Shown here: positions 42,021-54,337 of the stretch, one piece after another
Position numbering within the stretch: the first letter of the stretch is position 1
Layout of the letters: each line of letters begins with the position of its first letter
Assembly (NCBI GenBank): GCA_039602395.1
Contig: JBCNJP010000006.1
Coordinates: 50,557,502-50,621,501 of the forward strand
Direction of reading: 5' to 3'
Source of the DNA: Deinandra increscens subsp. villosa
Lineage: Eukaryota > Streptophyta > Magnoliopsida > Asterales > Asteraceae
Length of the DNA stretch: 64,000 nt
Notes under the pieces: generated by a model
The model's database searches: none
The model's input: only the letters and a program-made list of their open reading frames with translations
What the model was told of the DNA's origin: nothing
Position numbers and translations under genes: made by a program

Positions 42021-43850
42021 CCATTTATTTTTTAGTGGGTTTTGTCAACATTGATTTATAAAAAAACAACACAAAAAACACAATGACAAATGCATGACCT
42101 GTCGTATATGTATTTTGTTTAGTGTGTATATTTTGTTTGAGGTGAAGACGACTTATTTGTTTCTTTCATACCGAAGCCTGTAAGGACTTTGGGCTTCCAA
42201 TGGAAAGTTTATAATAGTTTAATCATGATTCAAATATGATTAAAAACTTAGGGCTCTGTTTTATGAGGAATAAGTTTAATTGGAAGCTCATGAATTGGCC
42301 TTGATCTTCAATTAATAGTTTAATCATGATTCAAATATGATTAAAAAGTTTAGTTGATATGTTTTGTTTCTTTTTATTGTCTTTGGTTTGGTTGCAGCTT
42401 TACTGTCTTTTTGTTGCTTTAAGCTTACAAAGTGTATGATTTGGTATGTAATATCAAATATATACAGTATTAAATGTTTGTGGTTGTTGACTCTTTATCT
42501 TTTATGTTAGTATGTAATGAATAACACATTACTTGGATGGTATGTTATCTTTTATATTTTGCTGAACGTACGGTTTACTGATTTTTATAAGAATCAGATT
42601 AATGGATAGATAAATTTAATCTCTTTATACTTTGCATTAACATTCTTTAAAACAGACTACCCGCTGGAACAGGTCTGTTTCTCGTTAAGATCATGGGTAT
42701 CGGTGATTTAAAATGGAGATCGTGATCTCTAAATGATTAAAAAAAGCATGAAAATTGCACATTCCATTCTCTTCACCGATCGGAGATCACGAACCACCAT
42801 CTCCATTTATCTTTACACGTGTGCGAATTATAATGAATAGATATTTATTTTATTTTTTCTTTTTGGTTCATAATAATTCATTTAATATTTAACGGCTTAT
42901 TTCTTAAATATATTTTAATATTTAACTTTTTAAAAAGACCTAGACATATATTTTCGTTTAGTTTTTTTATGAACATCCCGGTATATATTTAATTAAAAAC
43001 GAAGATGTTTAAAAAACACGTTTTTAATATAAAATAATTATATAAAAACTAATTGTATATCTTATTAGCCACGTGTCACTATCGTATAAGTCTGTTCTCT
43101 ATGGAACATGTTCAGTTCTGTATGGATCGAATTGCAGACCTATCAAGATATATGACCAACAGACATAACTTTTCAATAGAGAAATTCACAACGCTTAAAA
43201 AAACGATCTAATCGAGCATATGTGACAAAACCGTTCTATTGATAATGAATAATTGTAATTGTAACTTGGTTTATCTCTTTTATTAAGTATGATTGTAATG
43301 TAAACTAAATTTTATTTTTAATCTTTTTAATCTTTTTATTTTTTTATATTTATATTTTTATAACTAATTAATATATTTTGAAATAAAATAATTGTATAAT
43401 ATATCAAAATAATCATAAATTATTTTTATATAATAAAAAGTTGGGATGGACTGGATTGTGATTGTGAATGAAAAGATGAGTTAGATTGGTTTCTGTACGT
43501 GGATGAGAGAGAAACTTTTTTAATAAAAAGATTGGATTGCAGAGATCACTGATGTGTATAGTCTAACATGCTTCGTCAATTTGTATGTTTTTCACCAACT
43601 ATATAAGATATATACTACTTATCTAAAAACTTGTAATGTCAACACATATTAATTATTAAATAGCAATTGTTTTTTAAAAGTTAACAATTTACCCGTATCT
43701 TCTTACCCTTTTCTCTAAACGACGATTTTACACCAACTCATTATGTGACTTTAACCTTTTAATCTTCAAAGGTGTATACCATTAAACTAGAATCTTTTTC
43801 ATTCATATCTAATTATCCTAAACCAAACAAATTCAAAGAATACTTAGCGC
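42021..43850. other. AT-rich DNA with no recognised gene
   Basis: About 1.8 kb without a convincing ORF, RNA gene or terminus. A taatcatgattcaaatatga motif of about 33 bp occurs twice (near 42220 and 42311), and 42700-42810 contains a loose inverted repeat around ggagatc...gatctcc-type words. Confidence 0.5.
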
Positions 43851-43856
43851 ATGGGA

Positions 43857-44400
43857 TTGATGGGATACATGGAATGATACCTGGTACGTATATCCTAATT
43901 TGAAACATCACATGACGGGAAACATGGTTTGTTTACCCGGTTTAAAAGTGTGTTTGGGGTTGAAACGCAAGAAAGCGATAATGATATTGTTTTCATTCAT
44001 ATATCGGGTGAAATAAAATTGGTTGTGCAAACTTCAATGAGGACGATATACTTTCCAAAACATGTAAAAAATTCTTTATGTTTGGATGAACTCACACATC
44101 AAGAGATGGAAGTAGTATTTGATGGTGAAAAATGCTACATTGAGACAATTATCAACAAAAGGAATATTGATGACAACATGATGGAGGCCAAATAACTCAC
44201 TGAAATTGAAGATGCATATTTAGAAAAATACTTTGAGAAAGTTGACGAGGATATAGCACACGAAAGGAGAAGGCTAATAAGTTAGAAGCGTATATGCAAT
44301 GGTGGTTGGATGGTGAGGAGCAAAGCAACGATAATCAAACTTTGAACATCGATTTGGAAGAATATGGTGATGAAAATATGATGGAATCGGGTGTGGATGA
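43857..44400 (+). pseudogene. Retropepsin-like (copia/ARID-associated) protein relic
   Basis: The reading starts DTWNDTWYVYPNLKHHMTGN, a decayed form of the retropepsin-like W..DSG...HMTG motif in which the catalytic DSG is lost. After a frameshift near 43925 it continues RFKSVFGVETQESDNDIVFI then GEIKLVVQTSMRTIYFPKHV and SLCLDELTHQEMEVVFDGEK, to a TAA at 44195; downstream pieces (EDAYLEKYFEKVDED; QWWLDGEEQSNDNQTLNIDL) are in other frames. The pattern resembles pre-integrase regions of copia and a protein group annotated in daisy-family genomes as ARID-domain proteins with a similar tail; no ARID domain is visible here. It is not functional. Confidence 0.6.
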
Positions 44401-44440
44401 TAACGTGACCGCCTTAGGCGTATCTCCTGCCACTTACCTC

Positions 44441-44463
44441 GTCCCAAGCGATACGCTTGGGAC
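44441..44463. repeat. 23-bp palindrome
   Basis: gtcccaagcg / ata / cgcttgggac: 10-bp perfect arms round a 3-base centre. It shares the gcgatacgcttgg core with the hairpin in the gypsy LTR at 3257-3272. Confidence 0.8.
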
Positions 44464-44627
44464 AGGATTTCCAGCGATCCAGGCAATTTTGCCCAGTTCC
44501 ATACTTAGTTTATTTTCCAGCAGTTTTCTGTTTTCACCAACTTCCGAATTTTGTAATTCTTCACTCATTTCTACAAACATAATGACCGAAAACACATCTA
44601 CGGATAGGATCATATCAACATAACGAC

Positions 44628-47600
44628 CAGTGGCGAACCCAGGAATTTTTTTTATGGGGTTCGGAAATTTTCGGTGTATACTTTTTTTTTGATCGTCCAC
44701 CATCCTTCAAATAATTTTTTAGACTGATTCGGTTCGGGTCGGGTCGGGTCAGCGACGGGTCAATCGACATTCGAGAAAAAATTACTAAACAAGACAAAAA
44801 TATAAAAAACTTATAACAAACTTCATCATTCCCCAACTTAAATAATTACAAAACACTTAAACTTGCTCTATACGGGTTTTCATTTTTTGAAACCTATCAA
44901 TCATATTATCCGTACACACCTTTTTAAGCAACTCCTTCTAAATATAACATATACAACTATCACTCAAATTTTCATCTCCAATTCGGTTACGCAAATCAGA
45001 CTTCACAATCTTCATTGCAGAAAAGCATCTCTCAACACTTGATGTTGCTACGGGTAAAACAAGAGTAAGCTTCAATAAACGGTACACCAATATAAATGAA
45101 TGGTGTTTTTTTGTTTCAACCATCAATCGTGCAAGACTAGATAGACCATCCAAATTGTCAAACCTTGTATCTCCTTTCAAATTATCAATATTAATCGTGA
45201 GTTCAACCTTAAGTCTTCTTCTATCTTCTTCATCAAAATCACATGGATACATCTCAGCTAACCATAGTATCTTTGGCATATCAAAAGATGCAAAATTATC
45301 ACATGGACTCAAGCAAGCCATACAAGTAAATAACTCAGAAGTTACCTCGTTAAAACGATTTCCAAACTCTTGTATTTGCATATCCACCACCGTGTTGAAA
45401 CAATCATACTCGTAATAATGTCGACACGTCATGTTTGTCTTTTGTCTTGGTTTTCTTGGGTTAATGTAGACATCATCCATGTTTACCATTTGAACATTAT
45501 GTTTTTCACAAAAAGAGTTGACCGTCTCAAGAAATATTGGAAAACTCTCTAATCTAAAATGCTCAAGTCCACGCTTGGTCGATGTAACCAATGACATTGC
45601 ATTCAACAAATCTTGGTCTTTCCTTTGAAGACTTTGAGACAAATTGTTTGTTGAATCAAGAATGTGCGTCAATAAATGCATATAAAATACAAAATCATAC
45701 CTTCTCAAATCTTCTATAAGTCCTCCTGCTTGTGTGATGTTAATAGCATTCGAGGCCGTTTCTTCAACGTATTCAAGAACTTCAATGATTGAATCATATA
45801 AAGTAGCCAAACGAGAAACGATTTTATAATGTGAATTCCAACGAGTATCTCCTGCCCTTGTGAGAGAAAGTTCTTGATTCAGACCGCTACCAGTAGGAAA
45901 CTAGATTTCCAAATTCTTTTTTTTTCTCTTCCATTTTATTTTTTTTGCGATTCGCGAAGCTTGTCTTGTCGCTTACAAGATGCACAAATGACATTAGTCA
46001 AACACACGACAGTATTAAAGAACCTTAAAACACCCACATGTTTTTTTGCAACCGCCACCACAACTAATTGAAGTTGGTGGGCAAAACAATGTACATAAAA
46101 GGCTGAAGGATTTTCTTTTAAGATCAAAGCTCTCAACCCATTGAACTCACCGGCCATGTTACTCGCACCATCATAACCTTGACCTCTTAGTTTACTCAAA
46201 CTCAAGCCATATCGGGAAAATAAATCATCAATGGCAGATTTAAGAGATAATGCAGAAGTGTCTAATACATGAACAAGACCTATAAACCGTTCTTTCACAA
46301 TCCCATATTTATCCACATATCGAATAACCACAACCATTTGTTCCTTTTTTGACACATCACTTGATTCATCAACTAGTAAAGAAAACACATCATCCCCTAG
46401 ATCTTCAAAAATTTGTTTAAGTACCTCTTCTGCGAAACAATGTTTAATGTCTAGTTGAATTTTAGGAGACGTCATCTTACTATTTCCAGGAGCATTCCCT
46501 AAAATAACATTGCCAAGCTCTTCACTTTGTCTTCCCATTAGATCTAAAAATTCCAAGAAATTTCCTCTATTTAAAGAATCACTTGATTCATCATGACCAT
46601 GAAAGGGTAAACCTTGGCTCAATAATGTTTTGGCAAGCTCAATTGATGCACATAATCTAAGTCGATATTCATGTTTTTGCTTATCACTTTGTTTCACAAA
46701 CATAGATTGTATCGATTAATTTTTTCTAATCAAATCCTCACACTTTTTCAATGACTGGTTGTGAATGCTATTCACTTGACCAACATGATGACCAAACCTT
46801 TCCTTTTTATTCCAACTATTGAACCCCTCATCTACAAAAGCATCCTTGTGATTTCCTTAGTAATCCTTAAACAAATAGCAACACAAACAATATGCCCGAT
46901 CCTTTGTTTCGCTATATTCCAACCAATTTTTATACATATCATACCAAGTAGCTTGAAAACGTCTTGCCTCGCCACCAATAATTGTCCGTTTAAAAGTTTG
47001 AAGCCTTGGTAGAAACGGTCTCTTGGTTAAGTAATATCTTCTAATATCATCTCGTTGATTAGGATTATATGATGAAAGTGGTTTTCTTTCACCGGGATCC
47101 CTTGGAAGAGTATTAACATCAACATATTCGGGAGTCTTTGAAGATGAAGATTGCACTTTGCGAACTACAAATCGGTCCATAAACATAATCCCCACATATA
47201 AAGTTTTGAATAACAAACACTTATCAAACACACAAAGTCAATAATTTAAAAAAAAAACACAGTGGCTAAACAAGTAAACTTTTTACAAAATGACAAGATT
47301 TTGTAAGTTCTTCAAAGTTCAAACCTGTTTTGAACACAAAATCACAGATTCAAAACCATTCAAGTATACAAGTATACAACCTGTTTTGAGTAATTGAGTC
47401 TCAAAACCTATTTTTCAAAAACATTCAAAACTTGAAACTTCATACAAAATCACATGTTTTTTTAACCATACTCTAATTTAGAATACCTATTTGAGAATGA
47501 GATACTATAATCACAAGAAATCAAGATTATTCAAGAATGTCAAAACTCAAAAATCAGTACTAACCGAGTGTGGACTGTGGTCTGTCGATACTGGAGATCG

Positions 47601-48158
47601 CCCCTGGTCCAATTCTGATTCCGATTTCCGGCGACTTTCAGTCGAGGTCGCCGGTCGCCCCCTGGTTCGATTCCGATTCCGGCGACTTACAGCGTCGATC
47701 GACGTTCGACGATCGGAATTCTGGTCGTACAATTTCTCCCGCTCGTTTCTTTTGGTGATTTGGTGGTATACGATGTACGCAACAGGTAATAGAGCCCCAA
47801 ATCCAATTTAATTTTTTTAAGGTTTTTGAGCAATTGGGCCTAAATTAAGTAATTAAGGGACAAGGGTTGGGTTTCTTTATAAGTAATTAAAGGTAAGCCC
47901 AAATGCAATTCTTGGTGTCAATTACTAATTATTTGGCATTTTTTTTTATTTTTTTTTGTTTATTATTATTAATTATAGCGATTTGAAAAAAAAAATAATA
48001 TTTTTTTTTAAGTTGAGGGTCGGTATAAAAATTCTATGGGGTTCGGTCACAAAATTTCTTGGGGGTTCGGTTCGTAAAAAATCAAAAATTTAGCACACCG
48101 CGGGAAAAGTTCATGGGTGTCGGGCGAACCCGTACCCATGGACCTATGTCCGCCACTG
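44628..48158 (-). mobile_element. hAT element 2
   Basis: A 3531-bp element with ends cagtggcgaacccag and (inverted) ctatgtccgccactg, so terminal inverted repeat CAGTGGCG. Flanks ataacgac (44620-44627) and atacgaca (48159-48166) fit an 8-bp duplication with one indel. It encodes a decayed transposase leftward (44938-47231) and has a GC-rich untranslated head at 47570-47760 with a duplicated gattccgattccggcgactt-like segment. Confidence 0.8.
44938..47231 (-). pseudogene. hAT transposase (ZMYM1/TTF-type), with stops and a frameshift
   Basis: Three long pieces cover almost the whole protein. N-terminal (46857-47231): NTLPRDPGERKPLSSYNPNQ then the TTF zinc-finger start (RFQATWYDMYKNWLEYSETK, CLCCYLF). 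Middle (45936-46703): DUF4371 and RNase-H-like core, SLLVDESSDVSKKEQMVVVI, LRGQGYDGASNMAGEFNGLR and FYVHCFAHQLQLVVVAVAKK. C-terminal (44938-45810): ends with the hAT dimerisation motif (YRLLKLTLVLPVATSSVERC FSAMK). Defects: in-frame TAA codons near 46854 and 46719, a frameshift with further stops near 45895-45935, and a TAG at 44938 where the family continues with about 25 more residues that remain readable downstream. Better preserved than element 1. Confidence 0.88.
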
Positions 48159-48890
48159 ATACGACACAATGAATTGTCATAGTATTAAATATTCCAACCT
48201 GTTGACCAGTTAGGACCTACCCGAGCTAGCCACCACATAACTCTTTATGAGCATACTATACCTGCAAAGTTCTCAATGTTTCCACTACTATCACTCAAAA
48301 TTCAAGGCTAACTTGCCCAGAAGATCATTTCATGTTTCATAGCAATGTATAATTAAAACTAATCTCCTAGATGTGTCAAAAGCAATCTAGGCATTTAGTT
48401 CAACCAAACTACAAGCAACAAATATTATAATTGGATACCAAGATCCCAACTTTTACAACGAAGTGTAGGGAGATTTTCACCCTCCTCATCTCCAAGTGTT
48501 TCAACAATATTAATGGGTCAAGGACCCCAACTTATAGTTAGGAGTGACATTGGACAATGACCATAGTCACTTCCATCAACATCAACTATAGTGAGTTAAT
48601 TCAACTTAATTTGCCCATACTACTTGATTTGATCTCGGCCTCAACTTATGAAGCCAACTACATCTTTTATGTGTCGCAACTTCAACCATATTAACAAGTC
48701 ACCTAATTAAATTTTACTACTAATGACCATATAGCTATGACGCGAATCAAACCAACTAAGTGTTACTATACAGTTACCAACATCCGCACAATCAAAGTCA
48801 GTTTTGATTTTTTTTGTTTCATTCGAAAACACACAAACACACATCAAATTCAATTCAAATCTTGATGAAAAAGAACAATTCGGTTAACAA
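48159..48890. other. Spacer and possible 3' LTR of the RE1-like remnant
   Basis: No gene. A ccaaca word at 48777-48782 could be the inverted start (TGTTGG) of the copia 3' LTR, but the preceding purine tract is poor, so I do not call the boundary. Confidence 0.3.
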
Positions 48891-48892
48891 GA

Positions 48893-51800
48893 ATTAGTTT
48901 TATTTAGACTTCTGTTATGAACTCGAGGTAACCCCTTGGTGAAGATATCAGCAATCTGGTACCGAGAGGGAACGTGTAAGACACGAACTTGTCCTTTCTG
49001 GACCTTTTCCCGCACAAAATGGATATCCATCTCGATGTGTTTCGTTCTCTGATGTTAAACCGGGTTGTTGGTCAGAGAATTGCACTTACGTTATCACAGT
49101 AGACCAATGTTGCTTTCGTAGGAGGATGGTTCAACTCGAGAAGAAGATTGCGAAGCCAACAAATTTCTGATACAACATTAGCAAAGGCACGGTACTCAGC
49201 TTCGGCACTGGATCGGGATATTGTGGGTTGTCGCTTCGATGACCAAGAGATGAGACTGGTGCCCAGGTACACACAATAGCCAGACGTTGAACGACGCGTG
49301 TCCGGGCACCACCCCAATCGGCATCCGTATAAGCCAAAAGATTAGAGTGAGTCGCAGATTTAGAGAGTGAAAGGCCCATGTCCGAAGTGCCCTTAATGTA
49401 CCGAAGGATTCTTTTTAAGGCATTCCAGTGATCGGTACACGGGGAGTGCATGTGAAGGCATATTTGTTGAACCGCATAGGAGATGTCTGGCTTGGTGAAT
49501 GTTAAATATTGTAGAGCACCGCATAGACCGCGGTAAGTGGGGACGTCTTCGAAGGGAGTACCTGCGGTTTTGCTGAGCTTTGTGCTAGTGTCCACAGGGG
49601 TGGCGACGGGTTTACAGGAGCTCATTCCGACAAATTCCAAAATTTCAAGAGCATAGTTTTACTGGCTAAGGAACAAGCTAGACTAGTAATGGGGGACGGC
49701 AATGCCCAAGAAATAACTCAAGGGACCCAAGTCTTTCATTGAGAATTCGTTAAAGAGACGTTGCATGAGTTGTTGATGTAGGTGATCAGAAGAAGTAACG
49801 AGGATTATGTCATCCACGTAAAGTAGAAGGTAGGCCGTATCACTTTCCCGTTTATAGATGAAGAGGGAGTGATCAGAGGTGCTATGATGAAACCCCATGT
49901 GAGATACATAGTCTGCAAATATTTTGTACCATGCCCGGGGGTCTGCTTCAACCCATAGAGAGATTTCTTCAATAAACATACATGGTCAGGAAAATTCCGG
50001 TCTCGAAAAGCAACTGGTTGATGCATATAGACGGTTTCACTAAGATGCCTATGAAGAAACGCATTAGTAACGTCTAATTGATGGATTTTCCATGAGTGAG
50101 CTAGGGAAATAGATAACACTGTGCGTATTGTGGCCGGTTTGACAACCGGGCTGAAGGTGTCTCCACAATCAATTCCAACTTGTTAGGACCTACCATCACA
50201 AACCAAACGAGCTTTGTATCGCTCAGGTGAACCGTCAGAGTGAAATTTATGCTTGTACAACCACATGCAACGTATTATGTTCATATGAGGTTCGCGAGGG
50301 ACTAACGACAATGTCTCATTTTTCATAAGGGAATTATATTCATCGTTCATGGCTTTGTTCCAATCGGGTTGGGAGGGGGCTTCTTTCGGGTTTCGAGGGA
50401 TAGGTGTGATGGTAGTGGTGTGAAGAGTAAATAGTTGTTTAGGTTTGACGATCCCGGACATACTCCGGGTGTGTATAGTGTGAGTAGGCGGAGGAGGGTT
50501 TTGAGTGTCAGGTTGGGCTTGGGCTTGGGAAATGGGTGGAGATTGTGCCATGGTGTGGGCTCGTGTACCGTGTTGAGAGGAGGGATCGGGTAGGCTTGAT
50601 TGGGTGGAGTCCGTTGAGGTTTGGGTGGGAGATGTAGGTGTGGGAGTTGTTTGAGGGAGATGTTAGGGACGGCGAGGAGGGTTGGTCAGGGAGGGCAGTT
50701 TGTGGGTTTGTTGGTAACCACATGTAGGGAGATGGTTTTTCTGTAAGGAAGTGGTAGGATGGGGGTGCATGATTCAATTTTGAGAATGGAAAGATAGAGA
50801 CTCATCAAAGATGACATGGCGACATAAAATGATTTTGTGGTTGGCTAAATTATAGCATTTGTATCCTCGGTGATTTGGAGGGTACCCAAGAAAAAGACAC
50901 GGTGTGGATCGAGGTTAAAGTTTGTGAATAGTGTTGTAGGGGAAGAGAGGGTAGCAAAGACAACCAAATACATAGAGATGCATATAGGATGGGGTTTTAC
51001 GAAAGAGAAGTTGAGTGGGGGAAAGGTTTTGATTTTGTTTGTTGGGTAAGATATTAATAATATACGTTGCCATTGAAAGCGCATGATGCCAAAAAGTTTG
51101 AGAGACAGAGGAATGGGCAAGGAGGGTTCGTATAATGTTGTTGATTGAGCGGATTTTACGCTCAACTTTTCCGTTTTGGGAGCTTGTGTGGGGACATGAG
51201 AAACGAAAAATCATACCATTTTTGTCACAAAATTGTATAAAGTTGGTATTATTGTACTCGGTCCCATTGTCACATTGAAAACTTTTAATATTGCGTTCGA
51301 ATTGTGTTTTGACGTGAGACGAGAACGTTAGAAAGGTGTCAAAGGCTTAGGATTTTCGAGCAAGAGGGAAGGTCCATAAAAAATTGGTTTTGTCGTCAAG
51401 AAACAAAATATAATTTTGGTGGCCACCCGAGCTAACAACTGGGGAGGTCCAAATATCACTATGGACAATGTCAAACGGCAAATATGTAATAGAATTTGAA
51501 CTCATAAATGGCAACTTATTACTTTTCCCAAACACACAAGAGGAACAAACATGAGTTTTATTATTACTAGAATAAGAAATAGACGAAGATTTTTTAAGAC
51601 GAGATAGGCGGAAGGCATGGTGACTTGAGAGTTGTTGGTGGATGTAAGTGGGTAGAGAGCGCCGGTGCTATTGCATCGGAGGATAGATGTAAGGAGCATG
51701 AAGAACGTTAGATAATTTTAAAGGTGGAAAGGGTTTTGGTAAAGTTTGGGTACCGTGGCCATTAATTGGAACGGTAGAGCCATTGCCGACAATAATATTT

Positions 51801-52907
51801 ATGAATGCCTTAGAAAAATAAGAGGAGAAGTTACCCGTGGCGTTTGTCATATGAGTGGTAGCTCCCGAGTCCATGTACCAAGTAGAGTCCGGTGGATATT
51901 GTGTCATTGTGTGAAGAGAGCTTGATCAAAGGTAGCATGGGCCTGAGGTTGTTCCAACGTGGGCCAAGAATTCCAGCACTTGGGTTAATTGGCCGCTGGG
52001 TTTGATTAGTAGGATATGGACAAGGAGGGCTTGCCCATTGAGAAGATGGATGATGCATGTTATTTTGTTGACTTAGCGATTGGTAGTATAACCATGCAGG
52101 AGGGGGAGGTGGGTATGAAGGATCCCACGTCCATTGTTATTTCCTTTGCCACCGAAGAACCGTCCTCGAGGACATCCATTGTAATTTCCTCCACGTTTTT
52201 GATTCTGCTGACTACGCGAGGCATCGCTAGGGGGCGCGGTGAGTCCGAGTGTGAATTCACACCATTAGAGGTGCTGGGTTTTGTCTGACTTGCTGCAAGA
52301 AGGGCGGAATCCGATGGCCTTTCGCGTTTCTTCAAGAATTAGTTTGGAGCGAGCCGCATTGAAGTCGGGGAGAGGCCTGGTCTGTTGAATTAGCATGGCA
52401 ACGCCATCTTATTGCTCATTCAACCCGCAGACGAGTTGAAGAACCATACGTTCATCGGACACGGGAGATTTCACATTGGCTAATTGATCCACAATGTTTT
52501 TGATTTCTTGACAGTAGGCGGACATGTTGGCAAAAGAATCAAGTTTGCAATTCGCGAATTGCTGCTCCATTTAAATAGCCTGTTGACTACGGTTGTTCTC
52601 AAAAATAGCGGTAAGTGCGGCCCAAGCACCACCGGCAGCCGTAGTGTCGAGTGTGAAGATAGTAGACAAGAGTTCCTTGGAGATCGTCCCATATATCCAT
52701 TGCAAGACGATTGCGTCTAGACGATCCCACGAAACAGTCAGCGTGGAGGAGGCAGCGACCTTGTCTTTTTCCGCCGGTGGTGGGGGTGGGGGCAAATTTG
52801 TTTGTGAGATGGTCCAGAACGTCGAAGGCTCGACAATGAAGTTTGAATAACTCCGACCATGAGACGTATTGGCTGCTAACTGTTTCCAAGGTCATAGGGA
52901 TGAAGCT
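48893..52907 (-). pseudogene. RE1-like Ty1/copia gag-pol remnant, truncated in gag
   Basis: Leftward fragments run in the right order but in several frames. Gag (52907 to about 52290): FIPMTLETVSSQYVSWSELF, LDAIVLQWIYGTISKELLST, then MVLQLVCGLNEQ. Protease near 51870: STWYMDSGATTHMTNATGNF. Integrase (51700-50850): CVFGKSNKLPF, FDIVHSDIWTSPVVSSGGHQ, SQNGKVERKIRSINN. Reverse transcriptase (50551-49640): KARLVCDG, LYGLKQTPG, LLLYVDDIILV. RNase H to 48897: RRSTSGYCVYLGTSLISWSS, then HIEMDIHFVREKV and ADIFTKGLP. More than ten stops and frameshifts make it dead. Gag is cut at 52907 by the Tork-like LTR, which inserted into it. Confidence 0.9.
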
Positions 52908-53751
52908 TGTTGGAAATTCAGTAACGATTAGAACAATCGTTAATAACGATTCAACAAATCGTTTAATTACAATACATAAACAATATTGAACAAATACAAG
53001 GAGATAGAGTAGTAAACGAAAACACCACAGAAAATATGATCGCGAACAGCAGCAATCTATGTTCCTGCAAAACAGGAAAAACACAAACAAAGAAAACGAG
53101 AGGAACCGGGCTTGTGTTTGACACAATTCCCTTAAACAGATTCGACGTCTGTTCCCAGGGTACACCGGTTCAAAACTGTGTGTACAGCCGGACGAGAATA
53201 CTTGCCTGAAACGAGACCGGAATGAAGTTGTAGACGGAGATCAGCAGCAGCAGCACGACGTTGGAAAGCAATTTTCTGTGTATTCTTTATGCACACAACT
53301 CGTGTACTTATACACGAAAAATAGACGCACGAAAGGTCATTCATTAACTACGAGTTAATCCGGAATGAATGTTCCATTTATGTCCATTAAAAGACCAGGT
53401 TGGAAAGCCAAAGGTCATTTCTAGAATCTGCTAAAAACTTGGTTCGAAATTTAGCAAAAACGTGTTGTCACCGGACACACGTTTCGGAGCTGCATTCGTG
53501 TCCGCAGGTCGCGCGGGCACGAGTTCAGAATTTCGACCCGATTGGCCATTTTTCGCACCCCCCCCCCTGCGCGAGGGTATGAGCTAGAGTAAAACATGAC
53601 ACAAGTGATGTCAAAGCCTTTGAGGTTTATCCTTATAAACCAATTACCCTTTTGTTCCCACACCAATGTGGGATAGCTCAAATCACATTTTTCCAACCTT
53701 GAACAAAAATTCTTTTGAGATAAACATCTCATTCACACACATTTTCCAACA
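52908..53751 (-). repeat. Left LTR (3' LTR) of the Tork-like array
   Basis: 844 bp. Minus strand begins TGTTGGAAAATGTGTGTG and ends CTGAATTTCCAACA. A purine tract (TGTGGGGGGT) lies directly upstream at 53752-53761. A C run at 53561-53569 is two bases longer than in the central LTR; otherwise about five substitutions separate the two. Confidence 0.92.
53305..53312 (-). promoter_or_regulatory. TATA box of the Tork-like LTR
   Basis: Minus strand TATAAGTA in GTGTATAAGTACACGAG, itself a short near-palindrome. The same box is at 58907-58914 in the central LTR. A start near 53275 would give a U3 of about 0.47 kb. Confidence 0.5.
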
Positions 53752-54337
53752 ACCCCCCACATGAATGGAGGTTGATCTCAGAAGTAACTTAATCCCGATC
53801 AAATTTCAACAGTTGAATCTTGCATACGATAGGTAGGTGTTACCCTTTGAACCTTCGCTTATGAAACACACTTAGTCTACTGGCTCTGAGTAGGCGGTGA
53901 TGCCTTTGAACTCGTCTGCCGTTTGTGTAGGCGACAATGTGCTTCACACAAGACTCTCCTTGACAATATCAAGTCCTCATAGTTATGTTCGTTATGGTCA
54001 TGAACATTAGCCTGGTTCTGCGAGAGCTCTTAGGTATTGTGCCCCCTCTCAATACCCTTCGAAGGGACCCCCACTTCTCTTTCACATAGGTGATTCACCA
54101 CGTGTGGCTGCCTCAGCTGAATCATTAAAAGCCATAGGCTTAACCTCGTACTTGTCACTTTTAGGAATGGACTAGGAGATGTATCGATTCCAATTATACA
54201 TCCCCTTCTTAAAGTGCGTGGAGTTATCAATTCTTCCCCCCACAGTGACCTCACTAGTTCATACAATTAGGTTGTCCTATTGAACTCAGATCTTGGGATC
54301 TCCAGTCAACTGAGTTAGGTTTTCCTTCATATGAACT
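53752..54337 (-). other. 3' untranslated region of Tork-like copy 1
   Basis: From the pol stop to the purine tract. A 78-codon frame (54030-54266) is conserved in copy 2, but the whole region is conserved, so this is no evidence for coding. Confidence 0.6.

Noticed and set aside
52571..53165. 188-codon minus-strand frame crossing 52908 and its relatives at 58381-58767
   Set aside because: It is LTR sequence running by chance into the gag of the RE1-like remnant, a fusion made by the insertion.
54030..54266. 78-codon minus-strand frame conserved in both Tork-like copies (also 59630-59866)
   Set aside because: The whole 3' untranslated region is equally conserved between the two copies, so frame conservation is no evidence; no domain is recognisable.
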